A stretch of 64,000 nucleotides of DNA from Eleusine coracana subsp. coracana (Eukaryota; Streptophyta; Magnoliopsida; Poales; Poaceae), in NCBI GenBank assembly GCA_032690845.1, contig CM064421.1:43266963-43330962 (forward strand). The letters run 5' to 3'. Made by a program: the position numbers and the translations under genes. Of the stretch, positions 9,402-20,882 are shown piece by piece (the stretch's first letter is position 1; every line of letters begins with the position of its first letter). Below the pieces are notes generated by a model, which saw nothing but the letters and a program-made list of their open reading frames with translations, was not told where the DNA came from and did not search any database.

Positions 9402-12281
9402 TCAACCCTTGCGCTTTGCAATAAAATTTAAGTGCCAAAAAAATCCTCTTTGTTCCCAGAAAGATCTGCAAAGCAACTTCTCGCATAACTCAAACTTCAC
9501 CTGCAATTGTTGCAGATAAGAGAAAGAGACATATGAATAACAAACAAAGGGATCAATAAGTTAAATTTAATTGAACAATAAATGGCCCACAAAAATCAGA
9601 CTGGATAAAATAACACCTTAAAAAAACAGATGAGACATGATGGGAATATACTTCCATATTCAGGACCAAGCCAACTTTTTTTAAAGACTCAGAGTTTTAA
9701 GTAAAAATGAACCTTGGCAACAAAATAACATATGAGACACAGTCATTGTTAGTTACAACTATACGTAAATAATCACTTAATTAGAATTGTTTTATGTGGT
9801 CAAGCAATTAATCATGGCTAATTAATGGCTCTATGTGAAGTGTGTAAATTCAGACATGGAGATGTAATGCTTCCCAAGGAATAGAAGATAATGACACACA
9901 TAAAAAATATTACAAGTCAGCTTAACAGAGAACAGCAGGACAAAAATGTTAATTAATCAGCGATTTGCTTAAGAGAGGGAAACATTTCCTTCCACACACT
10001 GACATTGTTGCAGAAGGACAAGTACAAAACAAGAAGCATAGTTCATGCACATAGGCCTCTGGCGTAAAAAAGAGGAACCTTTCACTATCAACTAATTTGT
10101 TCCGATCTAGGATAATAAGCTCATGAGCTTGGTATTACTTCACCCTAAATGAAAAAAGACTTCCATATCCAAGTTTAGCTCAGATATAGCTGCCTTCATT
10201 TTGGGCGCGAAACAATGTCAAACCAAAATACCCAATAAGCATAAGCATTAGCTCTCCCTGACAAGGAGGTGATCCAGCTGCACCTTCCAGGAAGTTTTTT
10301 TGGTGTGGAGCCCATCCTGGGGAAAGACATAAGTTACTGCAGAAATGCATTTGTCAATTGGTTATCAGATACGAATGAATTCCGAGGCGAGCATTCCATC
10401 TTGCAGTAATCCCTTCTTTTTTCCCTATTGATTAGCCGATTTGCACCAACAATTCATCCTTAATCAATCCAACCCATCTCTTCTCCACAGGCACTCAATC
10501 CACACCCGGAAACCGATAGTACAAGGTTCGTAGCCCAGAACCTTAAGCAGGAGCTCATAACCACTACGAATGAAAAGATTCCAGCTACCACCGACAAGAA
10601 GGAACTCCTTTCGGGTATCGTTAATCACAACAAAGAGGGTACGTTATACATTTCATCATCATAGAATCAACGGGCATTACTTGAATGCGACTGCCGCCCA
10701 AGTGACTGATCCTGCCATAATATACTCCCGCCAATTCTATTGCACCAGCAACCGAAGTCTGAAATAACGTTTGATATATCCCATATAACCAAGTTCCCCA
10801 ATTAGAGATGAATTTACTCTACATATCCTAATCTTAAGTTTCAGTATATTGGGCTGAGTCATATTGAATTGCCAGACAATCTGATTTTGTTGTTTTCCTT
10901 AAATGAAAACATCCTGAAATTTGCCCAAACGTATGGGTGTGTACACCTTTCAAATCATGATGCTAGTCAGTCATGTGGCAAAGTAGCAACAACATATAAT
11001 TTAGATAATGAATACGTAAAGTGCATTTGGTAGAAAAAGAGGTCATGTTCAGGCCAACTAGTGCTGGGCTTATTCAAGTATCCAATTCATGTCGTGTATA
11101 GGATATCTGTTGCACTGGCTGTATTTGACTATACAAGTTGCATAGGCCATAACCCAGGCCAGAATGTAAATGCTGGGATATATGCAAGCAAGACAATTGG
11201 GAGTAGCAAAGGGGCCAGGAGAAAAATAGTTGATTTAACCATACACGCTGCTAAAAGGTCTGTATTGTAGCATTATTGACCAACCTCAGGGCAAGTGAGG
11301 AACCAAAAAACCCTAGGAAAAGGGCACCTGTTGGAGGTCAATTATTTGTTAAATTAGCCTGTTCTGTCTTATTTCCTATCTTTAGTTCATTTGTCATATC
11401 TTTTTGAACTCAGATAGTCTATATCGGCTTGCTCATGTAAAACGTTGACCTCCTTTGAATTCCAACAATAGCCTCTACACCAACTGTCTACAAGAACTTT
11501 TTTGCCAAAATCGCTATATCATTGTAGAATTTGAATAAGCTTCCTATATAAAATAAGGATGCCTGATATTCATAATGTCTTAAGTGGAAATCACACAAAA
11601 GTATGTCAAACATCCAGGTCATGAACCAGCTAACAAGTGATCCTACGCTTAGACATGGCATTCCAGTGACATTATAACATTATAGTAGTACGTTACTGCA
11701 AAACAAATCACAAATGATTTTAAACAAAATCAAAGCAATAAATGGTGAAGATATTTACCTTGCTTCTGTTGTTGTATCTCGTTAATGCTACCTCTGATAA
11801 ATAAGTCGACTTACTACCTCCCCTTGTTGCGTTTGCCTCCATTTCTTCGACAGGAACGTGCTTGCAACTACAATAACATCAACATATATTTAGATGTCTG
11901 TTGTAAACAATCAAAGCAAACAGAGTTCAGTCCAGTAGTAGAAACAGACCGTATTTCTTCAACAAGGACAGAGTTGTCGAAGATATATCCATCACTCTCA
12001 TCCATGTACAGACAGCCATGCTCGTGAATGTAGTTCCGCATGTGGGCGTTGGTCCGAGCAGATTGCTTGTAAAGCCTGATGCACATGTCATCACCTTCCT
12101 TATCCTCCAGAGCGGCAAACTCCTCTTCGGATATTGGGTCTCCGATTGTGTCTGCAGTGGCCACAAGAGTGCGGTATTTTCCGAATGGTGAGGATGGCAG
12201 GGGCCGGCCAAGGGCGGTTGAGCACAGCGCGCACCGAAGACGGAGCATCGGCAAAGCGAACGGGTTTGTCCTCCTGCTCAT
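9402..12281 (-). CDS. hypothetical 169-residue protein, four exons
   Basis: I do not recognise the family. Proposed exons are 12281-11950, 11860-11815, 11791-11759 and 9500-9402, with donors at 11949 (GTCTGT), 11814 (GTAAGT) and 11758 (GTAAAT), and an acceptor TTGCAG before 9500. Frame stays open across all joins. Exon 1 starts MSRRTNPFALPMLRLRC (possibly an organellar presequence: basic, few acids) and holds an acidic patch GDPISEEEFAALEDKEGDD and then YIHEHGCLYMDESDGYIF. Exons 2-3 are basic (FLSKKWRQ, TRYNNRSK). The stop at 9402 lies at the junction with the RTE LINE, so the native C-terminus may be lost. Intron 3 (2.26 kb) contains plastid-derived DNA and a solo-LTR-like element. Exon 3 uses a weak acceptor. 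Could be a decaying gene. Confidence 0.45.
10055..10292 (-). other. nuclear plastid DNA insertion (rrn16 3' end and rrn16-trnI spacer)
   Basis: Plus-strand bases 10263-10289 (aaggaggtgatccagctgca...) are the reverse complement of the 3' terminus of bacterial/plastid 16S rRNA, including the anti-Shine-Dalgarno. On the plus strand this is preceded by the spacer that follows rrn16 in grass plastids: the tracts around gagctaatgcttatgc, ttgggtattttggtttgac and aagctcatgagctt are all present in the right order. The match ends inside the 16S sequence near 10289 and within the spacer near 10055. Substitutions relative to remembered plastid sequence suggest an old insertion. It sits in an intron and makes no rRNA. 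Confidence 0.85.
10293..10620. other. unassigned sequence next to the plastid insertion
   Basis: This block does not continue the 16S gene. It has moderately high GC and no clear nuclear gene structure. It could be organellar DNA from another location or ordinary intron sequence. I could not place it from memory. Confidence 0.25.
11329..11467. repeat. 139-bp solo-LTR-like element (SMART/TRIM type)
   Basis: It starts TGTTGGAGGTCAA and ends TTGACCTCC...TTCCAACA, giving TG...CA ends with matching inner arms, the size and architecture of tiny grass LTR elements. A purine-rich tract (aggaaaagggcacc) lies just upstream. Flanking 5-mers (gcacc, atagc) do not match, so it may be a remnant or a recombined copy. 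Confidence 0.5.
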
Positions 12282-12589
12282 GCCGCTCCTCCTCTACGAC
12301 GGACGGACCTACCATAGATAAGGCACCAATCCTCTGCACCAGCTCCGGATTTCCTAGTAGACGTACCAGCTGCGCAAGGACCAAGACAAGGACGGTGACG
12401 ATAAACCCAATGACGCGAATCCGCCGGCGAGGGCGGTGATGGAGATGCTCGAGCTGACGGTAGCGACGACGATGCTGGCTGCGATGCCATTGCTCCGGCT
12501 AAATAGGGATTCACAGGTAGCACAGCAGGAATCGGGCCGAATTTTAGAATTGGAATCGGATGACCGCCGCAAGCTCGTCGGACTGTGAA

Positions 12590-14460
12590 TTTAGGTTAGG
12601 ATTTGCCACGCTACTATATTGGGGAAAGGGGAAGGCAAAAGGCAGACATCGGGGCTGGATGATGAAGTAGAGAGATCCTTCTCTGCATTAGGTATTATCT
12701 GAGCCGTCTACACTCAGATCTAGGGTCTCCATTGCTTATATATTTTCAACTGCAAAAATCACCAGCTCTCACAGCATTTTCTTCCTTCTCCCTGCCGGAC
12801 ATACGGAGCCTCTCTCCAATTCCGTCTCTTTCCTCGTCGATGTCCATTTTCACGGAGGCCCCGTGGGCCGCAGCAGGATCTAGTGTAGTCGTTACTCCAT
12901 AGTTCTTCCGCCGTCCGATTCCACAACCAACGGTTCACATTACAGCTACAATATCTCAAGCAGAGTCTTTTTCGGTACAACGTTTGCTAGAATGCTGTAA
13001 GCGTGTCTCGACCCTCGTCTGACGACGGTTGATAGTGCAGCTGCATAAGTTACAATCACACTACCAACTGCACTGGAACTCGATCTCTCATGGTCATGGG
13101 TAGGATCAGGATAATTGCAGAAAAGCGCTATGCATCTCGTCTAATTGAAATACGGCATTCGTCTGTATTTTTATTTGTATTGGACAAAAACACCCATCTT
13201 CTTCCTCGTCCCTACTCTCTCTTTCCATATCCATCCCCACTTTAGTAATAGCTGATGCATTTGTTATAAAAAAATAGCTGACGAGTTCACCATTGCATCT
13301 CACCGATTTAGCAGCATGTCACGCGAATCCACGCTCTAAGCTGTAATTGCGTAGCAGTGGAAAAAGATGTTTGTGTTGGGTGCGCAGTACATCAGCCCAC
13401 AGAGTTTACAGCAAGAGGAGCTCAAAACATCAAGCAGCAAATTAACAGCGCATGAACGGCAGCGGTGCAAGGACCCCGGGTCAAGGTAGCAGCGGAGTGA
13501 GCATGACTACGACAGCAGGAGGTTGGTCCCACCACGCGCGTCTTGCTGTGCAGTTGAGGTGGCATGGGCGGAGCTAGGGGTAGTCTCGGTCGGGACTATC
13601 CCAGTTTTCCGGTGTGTAAGAAAATACACACACTATAGATAGTTTTTCGATGTGCAAGAAAATACACACACTATAGAAACATTGTTTATTACTATGAAAA
13701 GCTCGAATCCGTGAAGTACGTAAGGCTCATGCATGTCCAGCAGCCTTACATGTCCAGCACCGAAAAGACATCATGCTCATAGGATCCAATCCCTCTTGAA
13801 GTACTGCTGTCAAATACATGTCGTCTTGTTTCCTTTATGATTGATCGTTGGATTGGAAGCTTTGTACTCATGTATGGTCTTTCCGGTTGATGGGTAGTAA
13901 CAAAACAAATTATAATAAATATATATTATTTTTTAAAAAATAATTAAATAAGACAAACAATGAAATATAATTTTAAGAAATCAATGTTCTTTTTTCAGCC
14001 AAATAACACGATCTTATTATAGTATAATCCAACCAATTATCCCCTAAATTTAAATGGAACTGAGCAAAATTTGACACAAAAAGTTGGGTTTTGATCCTAA
14101 TGAGATACTAGTATATGCTAAAGACTTGTTTGGATCCCTTTAGTTTTTAAAAAACTAACAATTTTTATATCAGTATAGAAACCCATAATTTAATTCAACA
14201 TAGCTAATGTCAGGTTTTTGTCTTATTTCAACGCATTAACTATCCAAAAAGTACTTTACAGATCATAAAAATCTGGATCCAATCATTTTCACCTAATTTT
14301 ACTTAAAAATCAGTTTTTAAAAACTAAAAATAAAAATCTGTTTTTAAGAAATTACGATGAATTCAAACATAATATAAAGTTGACACTTGGTCACAACAAG
14401 CTGAATTATGCACCGCTGAAAGAAAACACAAGTTATATCAAAATAACGATAAATAGGACC
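12590..14460. other. intergenic between the hypothetical gene and PP1
   Basis: No gene supported. A direct repeat of about 36 bp (two copies of gtgYaagaaaatacacacactatag) lies at about 13610-13675, next to a 'ggcggagctagg' word seen in many grass repeats. An A/T-rich low-complexity tract covers 13910-14350. Confidence 0.4.
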
Positions 14461-14719
14461 CAATGGAGAATCGGAGGTTGGTCAGTGAAGCGGAGAAAAC
14501 TCGAAGAAAAAAAGCACAAATAAGGGGAGGGTTGCAAGGCCCACGAAAAAAAAAAGACGTTTTTCTACTTCCACAGAAAAACTCGAACAAAGCAGGCGAG
14601 TTTATCTACGTGTGCGCGGCCCGCTCTCCCAATCTCTCTCTTCCCCGCGCCCCCCCTTCCCGACGCGCCGCCCGAAACCCTAGCTCCACCGATCTCTCCA
14701 GCCCAGCCCGGGGGAGGGG

Positions 14720-17124
14720 ATGGCGGCGGCGGGAGGGCAAGGCAGCGGCATGGACACCGCGCTCCTGGACGATATCCTCCGCCGCTTGCTCGAGGTGCGG
14801 ACCGCGCGCCCCGGGAAGCAGGTGCAGCTCTCCGAGTCGGAGATCCGACAGCTCTGCACCGTCTCCCGCGACATCTTCCTGAGTCAACCCAACCTCCTAG
14901 AGCTTGAGGCACCCATCAAGATCTGCGGTGCGTGACCTTCCTGTCCTGCTCCTATGCCCCTCCCTCCCGATTGCCCGCCTCCGTTTGTGGGGGTGGATCT
15001 GGTTTGGTTGCGCGGCCCAGGGGAAGCTAGCGTCTTGTAGGATGCTGACGATTGCGATTCTTTATACCTGGCAGTAAGCATGGCGCATAGCATCAATATG
15101 GGTTGTTCTGGATTAAGCGATACTGTTTTTGCTGGGAGATGGTTACGAATGCATGAAATTTTGATTTGTGCTTAATAAGATTCTAATTTGAGTACGTATA
15201 TACACGGAGTAAGCATGCTTGAGAGATATTTGTAATGGAAGTAATTTTAGCAGCAAAAAAAATGTATACAAGAAAGCAAAAATCCAGCTGTTACCATGGG
15301 GGGATGGTCTCTTCAAAGCATGACGTTGAAGAGAGTGTTCGTTCTTATTGGTTAATAATTCTGATTGTTGATTTTCTTTCCAATGTAGATTTAGTTTAAA
15401 TATTTGTAATATACCTAGATGCTTAGATCAGCTTCTTTGAGTGCTAATATTCATCTAGAAATGTGTGATATATATTGTAGCAAATGATTGGGGATAGTAG
15501 AATGATAACCTCTAATTTGGTAATATTGCAACTGCATGAAGCTTAAGTTCTTTGTGTTAGGGATTATGGTTTATCTTAATTTATATATGACTCACTAGCT
15601 ACGCCACTGCCATCTCAATTTAAACATAGTTGTATATTCTAGAGTAGCTTCTCTAAAGTTATCTTAATTTATATATGACTCACTAGCTATGCCACTGCCA
15701 TCTCAATTTAAACATAGTTGTATATTCTAGAGTAGCTTCTCTAAAGTTATCTTAATTTATATATGACTCACTAGCTATGCCACTGCCATCTCAATTTAAA
15801 CATAGTTGTATATTCTAGAGTAGCTTCTCTAAAGTTGCCCAGTTTTTAGTGAATCGGGCAGTTTCTTTATGGTTACGCTTCCTTTTTGCTCCCAATAACA
15901 AATCATGACCGCCAATCTGTTATGCTTGTTCCTTTTCTGTATTCCTTTTGCACACCAGCCTCGACTCTAGAATGTTTGACTCTGGGTTCTAGTGGGTACA
16001 CAAGGAATTTGATTCAGTTATTTGTCTATGAAGCATGTTTTCTGGCTCAACACAAAGAAGCTGTTTTCTGGCTCCTCTGTGTGGTTCTATTCAATCAATG
16101 AAAAAAAATGCTTAATGCACATTAGTTATATGGTCTTTAATGTGGTGTAGTGACCATTTATTCAATTCCTAAAACACCATCCTTTTTTTCTGAATTTACT
16201 GAATTGTTAGTTGTTTGCCCTCTATTCTTCTTTTATTATTATCTTATTGAATTCTGTCGTTTCACCCTTGGCATCCAGGTGACATCCATGGTCAATACAG
16301 TGATCTGCTAAGGCTTTTTGAGTACGGAGGCTTCCCTCCAGAAGCCAATTATCTGTTTTTAGGTGATTATGTTGACAGAGGAAAACAGAGTTTGGAGACT
16401 ATTTGCCTTCTTCTCGCCTACAAAATCAAGTACCCAGAGAACTTTTTTCTTCTGAGGGGCAATCATGAATGCGCCTCAATAAACAGAATATATGGATTTT
16501 ATGATGAGTGCAAGCGTCGGTTTAATGTGCGGCTATGGAAGGTCTTCACAGAATGTTTTAACTGTCTCCCCGTGGCTGCTCTAATCGATGATAAAATATT
16601 ATGCATGCATGGTGGACTGTCCCCTGACTTATCACTCTTGGAGGAGATCAAGAACTTGCCACGCCCAACTGATGTACCAGATACGGGTGTACTATGTGAT
16701 TTGCTATGGTCAGATCCAGGAAAAGATACTACAGGGTGGGGCATGAATGACAGGGGTGTCTCGTATACCTTTGGTGCTGACAGAGTTTCAGACTTCTTGG
16801 AAAAACACGACCTTGATCTTATTTGCCGGGCTCACCAGGTAGTATGGTAACTGTAATACTCTTCATACATCTTTGTTACCAATTATTTCCCTGTCAATCT
16901 GTGTATTAACGTGATTGTATTTCATGTTATATCAGGTTGTTGAGGATGGGTATGAATTCTTTGCTGACAGGCAGCTTGTCACCATATTCTCAGCTCCCAA
17001 CTATTGCGGCGAATTTGATAATGCTGGTGCAATGATGAGCGTTGATGAGACTTTGATGTGTTCGTTCCAAATTTTAAAGCCTGCTGAGAGAAAAAACAAA
17101 TTTATGGCATCAAACAAAATGTGA
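14720..17124 (+). CDS. serine/threonine protein phosphatase PP1 catalytic subunit (318 aa)
   Basis: Metal-dependent phosphatase removing phosphate from Ser/Thr of many nuclear and cytoplasmic targets, directed by regulatory subunits. Exons are 14720-14927, 16279-16838 and 16936-17124; all introns are GT-AG and the sum is 957 nt. The N-terminus MAAAGGQGSGMDTALLDDIL is short and variable as usual. The PPP signature is complete: GDIHGQY, GDYVDRG, RGNHE, the HGG loop, RAHQVVEDGYEFF and SAPNYCGEFDNAG. The C-terminus is short (FMASNKM), as in plant TOPP proteins. The chosen ATG fits the PP1 N-terminal helix; an upstream ATG at 14463 is in another frame. Length matches the family (about 310-330). 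The 3' UTR may be spliced (donor GAG|GTGGGT near 17160, acceptor TTGTGCAG near 18050). Confidence 0.96.
15571..15834 (+). repeat. three perfect tandem copies of an 88-bp unit in PP1 intron 1
   Basis: The copies are 15571-15658, 15659-15746 and 15747-15834. Each begins ttatcttaatttatatatga and ends with cttctctaaag. Copy 1 differs from copies 2 and 3 by one base (acgcc versus atgcc); copies 2 and 3 are identical. Such identity points to recent expansion. Confidence 0.95.
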
Positions 17125-18720
17125 GATGGTGAAGCCTTTCCTCTTGCAGTGGCTCTGAGGTGGGTTAGCACAGTTTAAATCTGTCCTACTTTTCCCATGC
17201 AATTATAAAATTTGTTTCTCGTGCATTGGTGATCACACTTCATATGTAATTAGTGATTGCACTTCATATGTAATATATATCTGATTATAATCTTCTCTAA
17301 ATGTGATGCAATTGATATGTAATTATTTTTTAGGTTACTAATGTTTTAGTAGCCCCCCCCCACACACACACACAAGAAATCCCTTCATCAGAATTTATAT
17401 AATGTAAAAACTCTAGAGGCTGTCAGTTGGAGCAAAGCAACTGGAAAGTGAATATATAAAATAAAGACCAATTGTGGATATTAATCATCTGGGAATACAT
17501 AAAATATAAAGACCAATTGTGGATATTAATCATCTGGGAATATATAAAATAAAGACCGATTGAGGTAGTAAATATTGAATTGAACAGTCCTGAATCATAT
17601 ATGCTAAATAATACTTAGCTATGTTAATGCTAGCTTCAAATGTTGTGTTTGAGTGATATTAGCCTATAAAATGGAGCTTCAAATGTTGTGTTTGAGTGAT
17701 ATTAGCCTAAAAAATGTTATTTGTGACCTCCCTTGCCTTAACTCATGAGATAGTATTGTTGTGCAGGCTTCTTATGAGTGATATTAGCCTATAAAGACCA
17801 ATTGTGGATATTAATCATCTGGGAATATATAAAATAAAGACCGATTGAGGTAGTAAATATTGAATTGAACAGTCCTGAATCATATATGCTAAATAATACT
17901 TAGCTATGTTAATGCTAGCTTCAAATGTTGTGTTTGAGTGATATTAGCCTATAAAATGGAGCTTCAAATGTTGTGTTTGAGTGATATTAGCCTAAAAAAT
18001 GTTATTTGTGACCTCCCTTGCCTTAACTCATGAGATAGTATTGTTGTGCAGGCTTCTTATGGGCAGTATCGCGTCATCAGCGTGCAGATGATATGATTGA
18101 AGGCATCATTTGGCGTTATTGCAAAATCAAATAATATCATACCTAACTGTGTTCATCAGATGTTACTCTTCATGGCAAGTGCCTGATTTTTTGTTTTCTA
18201 CTTTTCCTGTTACTGCGTGTGAAACAATCTTTTAGTTGTAGATATATTAATTATGGAAGGAAGAAGTTGCCAAATTGACTTTAGGCGATTTCCTTCTCCA
18301 GCCAGGAAAATTCTGAATATCAAGGAGTCTCTGTTTGGAAGTTTCTCTATTTAAAAGCACATGTATTACTTGTATGGAGGTAAGGTCTAAGCTGAGGCAC
18401 TGTGTTTTCTGTTGCATGTAAGAGAGTTGGGTTAACAATGACAAGTTACTATATTGCCAAACATCAGCTAGAAGTTGGTATGAGCTGTCAAGGAGAGTTG
18501 CTAATGCTTTGCTGAAAACTTGATGAAGATGACTCCATTGTTGATGGCTTGATTTGTCACTTTGCTGGATGCCATGGGCTTTGATCTGTTAGCAGCGCAA
18601 TCGCCAGTCAGTTCTTTTTGAGGTTTCAAGACATTATGTGACTCACATGCTCACTTTTATGGGAGTCCATGTGCTTTTGCGCTTGTGATCTTTGTGTTCA
18701 TTCTGTGCAGCACAAAATGC
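17125..18720 (+). other. PP1 3' UTR and nested tandem duplications
   Basis: Likely 3' untranslated region with a spliced exon beginning after TTGTTGTGCAG near 18050. A 285-bp unit is tandemly duplicated (17506-17790 and 17791 to about 18058). Inside each unit a block of about 45 bp (cttcaaatgttgtgtttgag...) is itself doubled, and a further partial copy of the first 45 bp precedes it at 17461. The putative splice acceptor is included in the duplication, so two equivalent acceptors exist (about 17766 and 18050). Confidence 0.6.
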
Positions 18721-19120
18721 CCATCATTCTTCTTTGAGAAAATTGGGTTACACCCAATGATCCCGGTTTTAGATATTTACGACTGAAAGATTTGAGTATA
18801 CTTTAATACCATCGAAAGTTCCTCCATTTAGAAATTTACCACCTCGTTAAGTTTAGCCGTTTTCTTTAAATTTTTGGACCATTTTGCCCATCTTCAAATC
18901 TCTATCAACAGTATTTCCTTCCCCACTCCATCCTGTTGAACCATGTCCAGATCTGTCATTTCCCATTCTCTCTCGAGTCTTAGTGCCACAGCTTACCATC
19001 CCGTCGGTCATACCCCATTTTCTCTCGTGTCAGGGCTAACTCCAACTCCGTACAGTCGCCATTGCTTGCTCCTGGTCAAAGCAATCAACAATGGGCTTCA
19101 AATCATGGGGCAACAAGTCA

Positions 19121-19174
19121 ATTATGGTTTATCTTAATTTATATATGACTCACTAGCTATGCCACTGCCATCTC
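19121..19174 (+). repeat. 54-bp dispersed copy of the PP1 intron 1 sequence
   Basis: These bases match 15563-15616 with one mismatch and include 8 bp upstream of the first 88-bp unit. The copy directly abuts the 5' end of the L1-type LINE fragment. Confidence 0.9.
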
Positions 19175-19947
19175 GGTTGATAGATCGGGGTCGGTTGTCA
19201 TCCAAGAAGCACTGAGAAGGGACTTGCAGATTCCTGTTCTACAAAATGTTGGCTTGGCGGAGCTCATCCTCACGGGTGGTTGGTATATATGGTGGGAACG
19301 TAGACAACATGTTCATGGCGAAACGATACAGAGACCTCATCGATCAACACTGTTGATCGCTGCTTTAACCCTCAACTGTATGTCTGCTGCGGGGAAGACT
19401 GTAAAGGTGAGAGGGATGGAAAAAAAACCCTGAGGGAAAACTCATGGAAAATATCGATGTGGCATTTGATGCGGACTCGGAAACAGGTGCCACAGGAGTG
19501 GTGATACGTGATAGTGGAGGAGGCTTCATTGCCGGAAGAGCACTATTTTTGGAGCATGTGCTTGATGCCCCAATGGCTGAAGCCTATGCGTTGAGGGAAG
19601 GTCTATTCTTGGCACAACTTATTGGTAGTAATCGCTTTATTATCCAATCGGACTGTGCTGAGGTGGTGCAAACAATGCAAGAAGGTGATTTCTCAGCTAC
19701 ATCGGCTATGATCATTTATGAAGAATGTTATTCCATATGGAGGGACTTAGCTGGAGTTTCAATCGAATTCTGTCATAGGGAAGCTAATTCGGTAGCACAT
19801 AAGCTAGCTAGGGATGCTTTTATATCAAAATTTCATGTACTTGGGTCGATGAACCCCCTAGCTCCATCATGGGAATGATGATGAACGATGTAACTCTACT
19901 TGTGGGTGAATAAAGTGAGCCGATAGGCATTCCCTAAAAAAAAAAAC
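19175..19947 (+). mobile_element. 5'-truncated L1-type LINE tail with RNase H-like domain
   Basis: The first part (about 19179-19433) encodes the linker after the RT zinc-binding region (GGWYIWWERRQHVHGE). Then ORF 19444-19878 encodes a plant RNase H-like domain (RVT_3): VAFDAD, ATGVVIRDSGGGF, MAEAYALREGL, QSDCAEVV and HREANSVAHKLAR. The two parts are offset by a one-base change in an A8 tract near 19422. A short A-rich tail (about 19936-19946) ends the element. The last acidic residue position is His, as in many plant members. This is a dead LINE 3' end, not a host RNase H gene. Confidence 0.82.
19444..19878 (+). pseudogene. RNase H-like (RVT_3) domain ORF of LINE
   Basis: A 144-codon ORF comprising almost exactly one RNase H fold, with D, E and D acidic positions visible at VAFDAD, EAYALREG and QSDCAE. 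It would degrade RNA in RNA/DNA hybrids in an intact element. The upstream frame is lost by an indel in a poly-A tract, and no promoter or intron structure suggests a host gene. Confidence 0.8.
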
Positions 19948-20880
19948 TAGAGCTCAGTTCTGGACGGAACAAACACGATTCTTATGGGGAACAAGCTGAT
20001 CCGATGGGGAAAGCTCGATTTTGGTTGGGAAGAAGCTCATCCAGTGGGATCCTTTTGAAAGAGTAACACGCTTGTTACCTTTTTACTTGCTACTGAGTAC
20101 CATTCAGTGAAGTGTCCTCTACAACGGGGCAAACCTGTCCACAACTAGGCCATCCTAAATCCGTGTTAGATATATCAACTTAAACAGAAGGGATTAAAGT
20201 GATTTTAAACCTCCTTTGGAGCACATCCTCAAAGCGTACAAATAGAAAAAAAAAAGTTTTTGAATCCTATGAAATAAAAAAAATGCTTCCATGAGGTATT
20301 TAGATGCTTCACAGGTAAAACATAATACTTTTGTGGTTAGATGTTCATTAGCAAGAGGTTACTTTCAAAGAAATTGGAAATAGGACATTAGATGACTGTA
20401 ATTGTGGAGGAAACTTTCCTATTCTCTAAAATTTTATGAAGCAATCCTACAATCCAAAGGGCACACGCAAGGTTTTCTTTTCCCTTTGAGTTCAATTCTT
20501 CCATATCTCCACAATTCCTTAGTTCCAATTCCAAAGGAACCCTTAGACCCCGTAATGTTATTCTTACTATGCACATGTTGGGAAAACAAAGGAAAGCACC
20601 GTTATACATAAAACATATGTTTCCTGGTGTACTGGCTTCCCATTTTGTAATTGTTCCAAATCTGCGTTGGAACAAGGTATATAACAATATGATACAGGTA
20701 CAACAATGTTGATCAAAGGTACAAATAAACTGTGTAGCTAGTTGGCCTCGCGCCCCAGCATCTTGAGGGCATGCTTGAATCTGAAACATCCCCTTGAAGG
20801 TAGAAGACGTGATTCCACCGTGAGTGATTGGTGAAGTTTCTGTCTATGCTGCAGTAGACAATTGGATTCCTTTCCACAAA
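19948..20880. other. intergenic / 3' region of the coiled-coil gene
   Basis: No coding region supported. Sequence just below 20883 is expected to be the 3' UTR of the minus-strand coiled-coil gene. ORFs seen here are short and lack domain or composition support. Confidence 0.4.
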
Positions 20881-20882
20881 AA

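Noticed and set aside
10263..10292. Functional 16S rRNA gene
   Set aside because: Only the last bases of 16S are present, followed by non-rRNA sequence; a plastid-derived fragment.
11329..11467. Complete SMART/TRIM retrotransposon
   Set aside because: Only one LTR-like unit is seen, with no PBS, second LTR or matching target duplication; kept as solo-LTR-like only.
14463..14882. 139-codon ORF overlapping the PP1 start
   Set aside because: Different frame from PP1 and biased composition; it is a 5' leader artefact.
15571..15834. CRISPR-like repeats
   Set aside because: The copies are adjacent 88-bp tandem units with no unique spacers, in a plant intron.
19444..19878. Host RNase H gene
   Set aside because: It is preceded by out-of-frame LINE linker sequence and followed by an A-rich tail; best explained as an L1 3' end.
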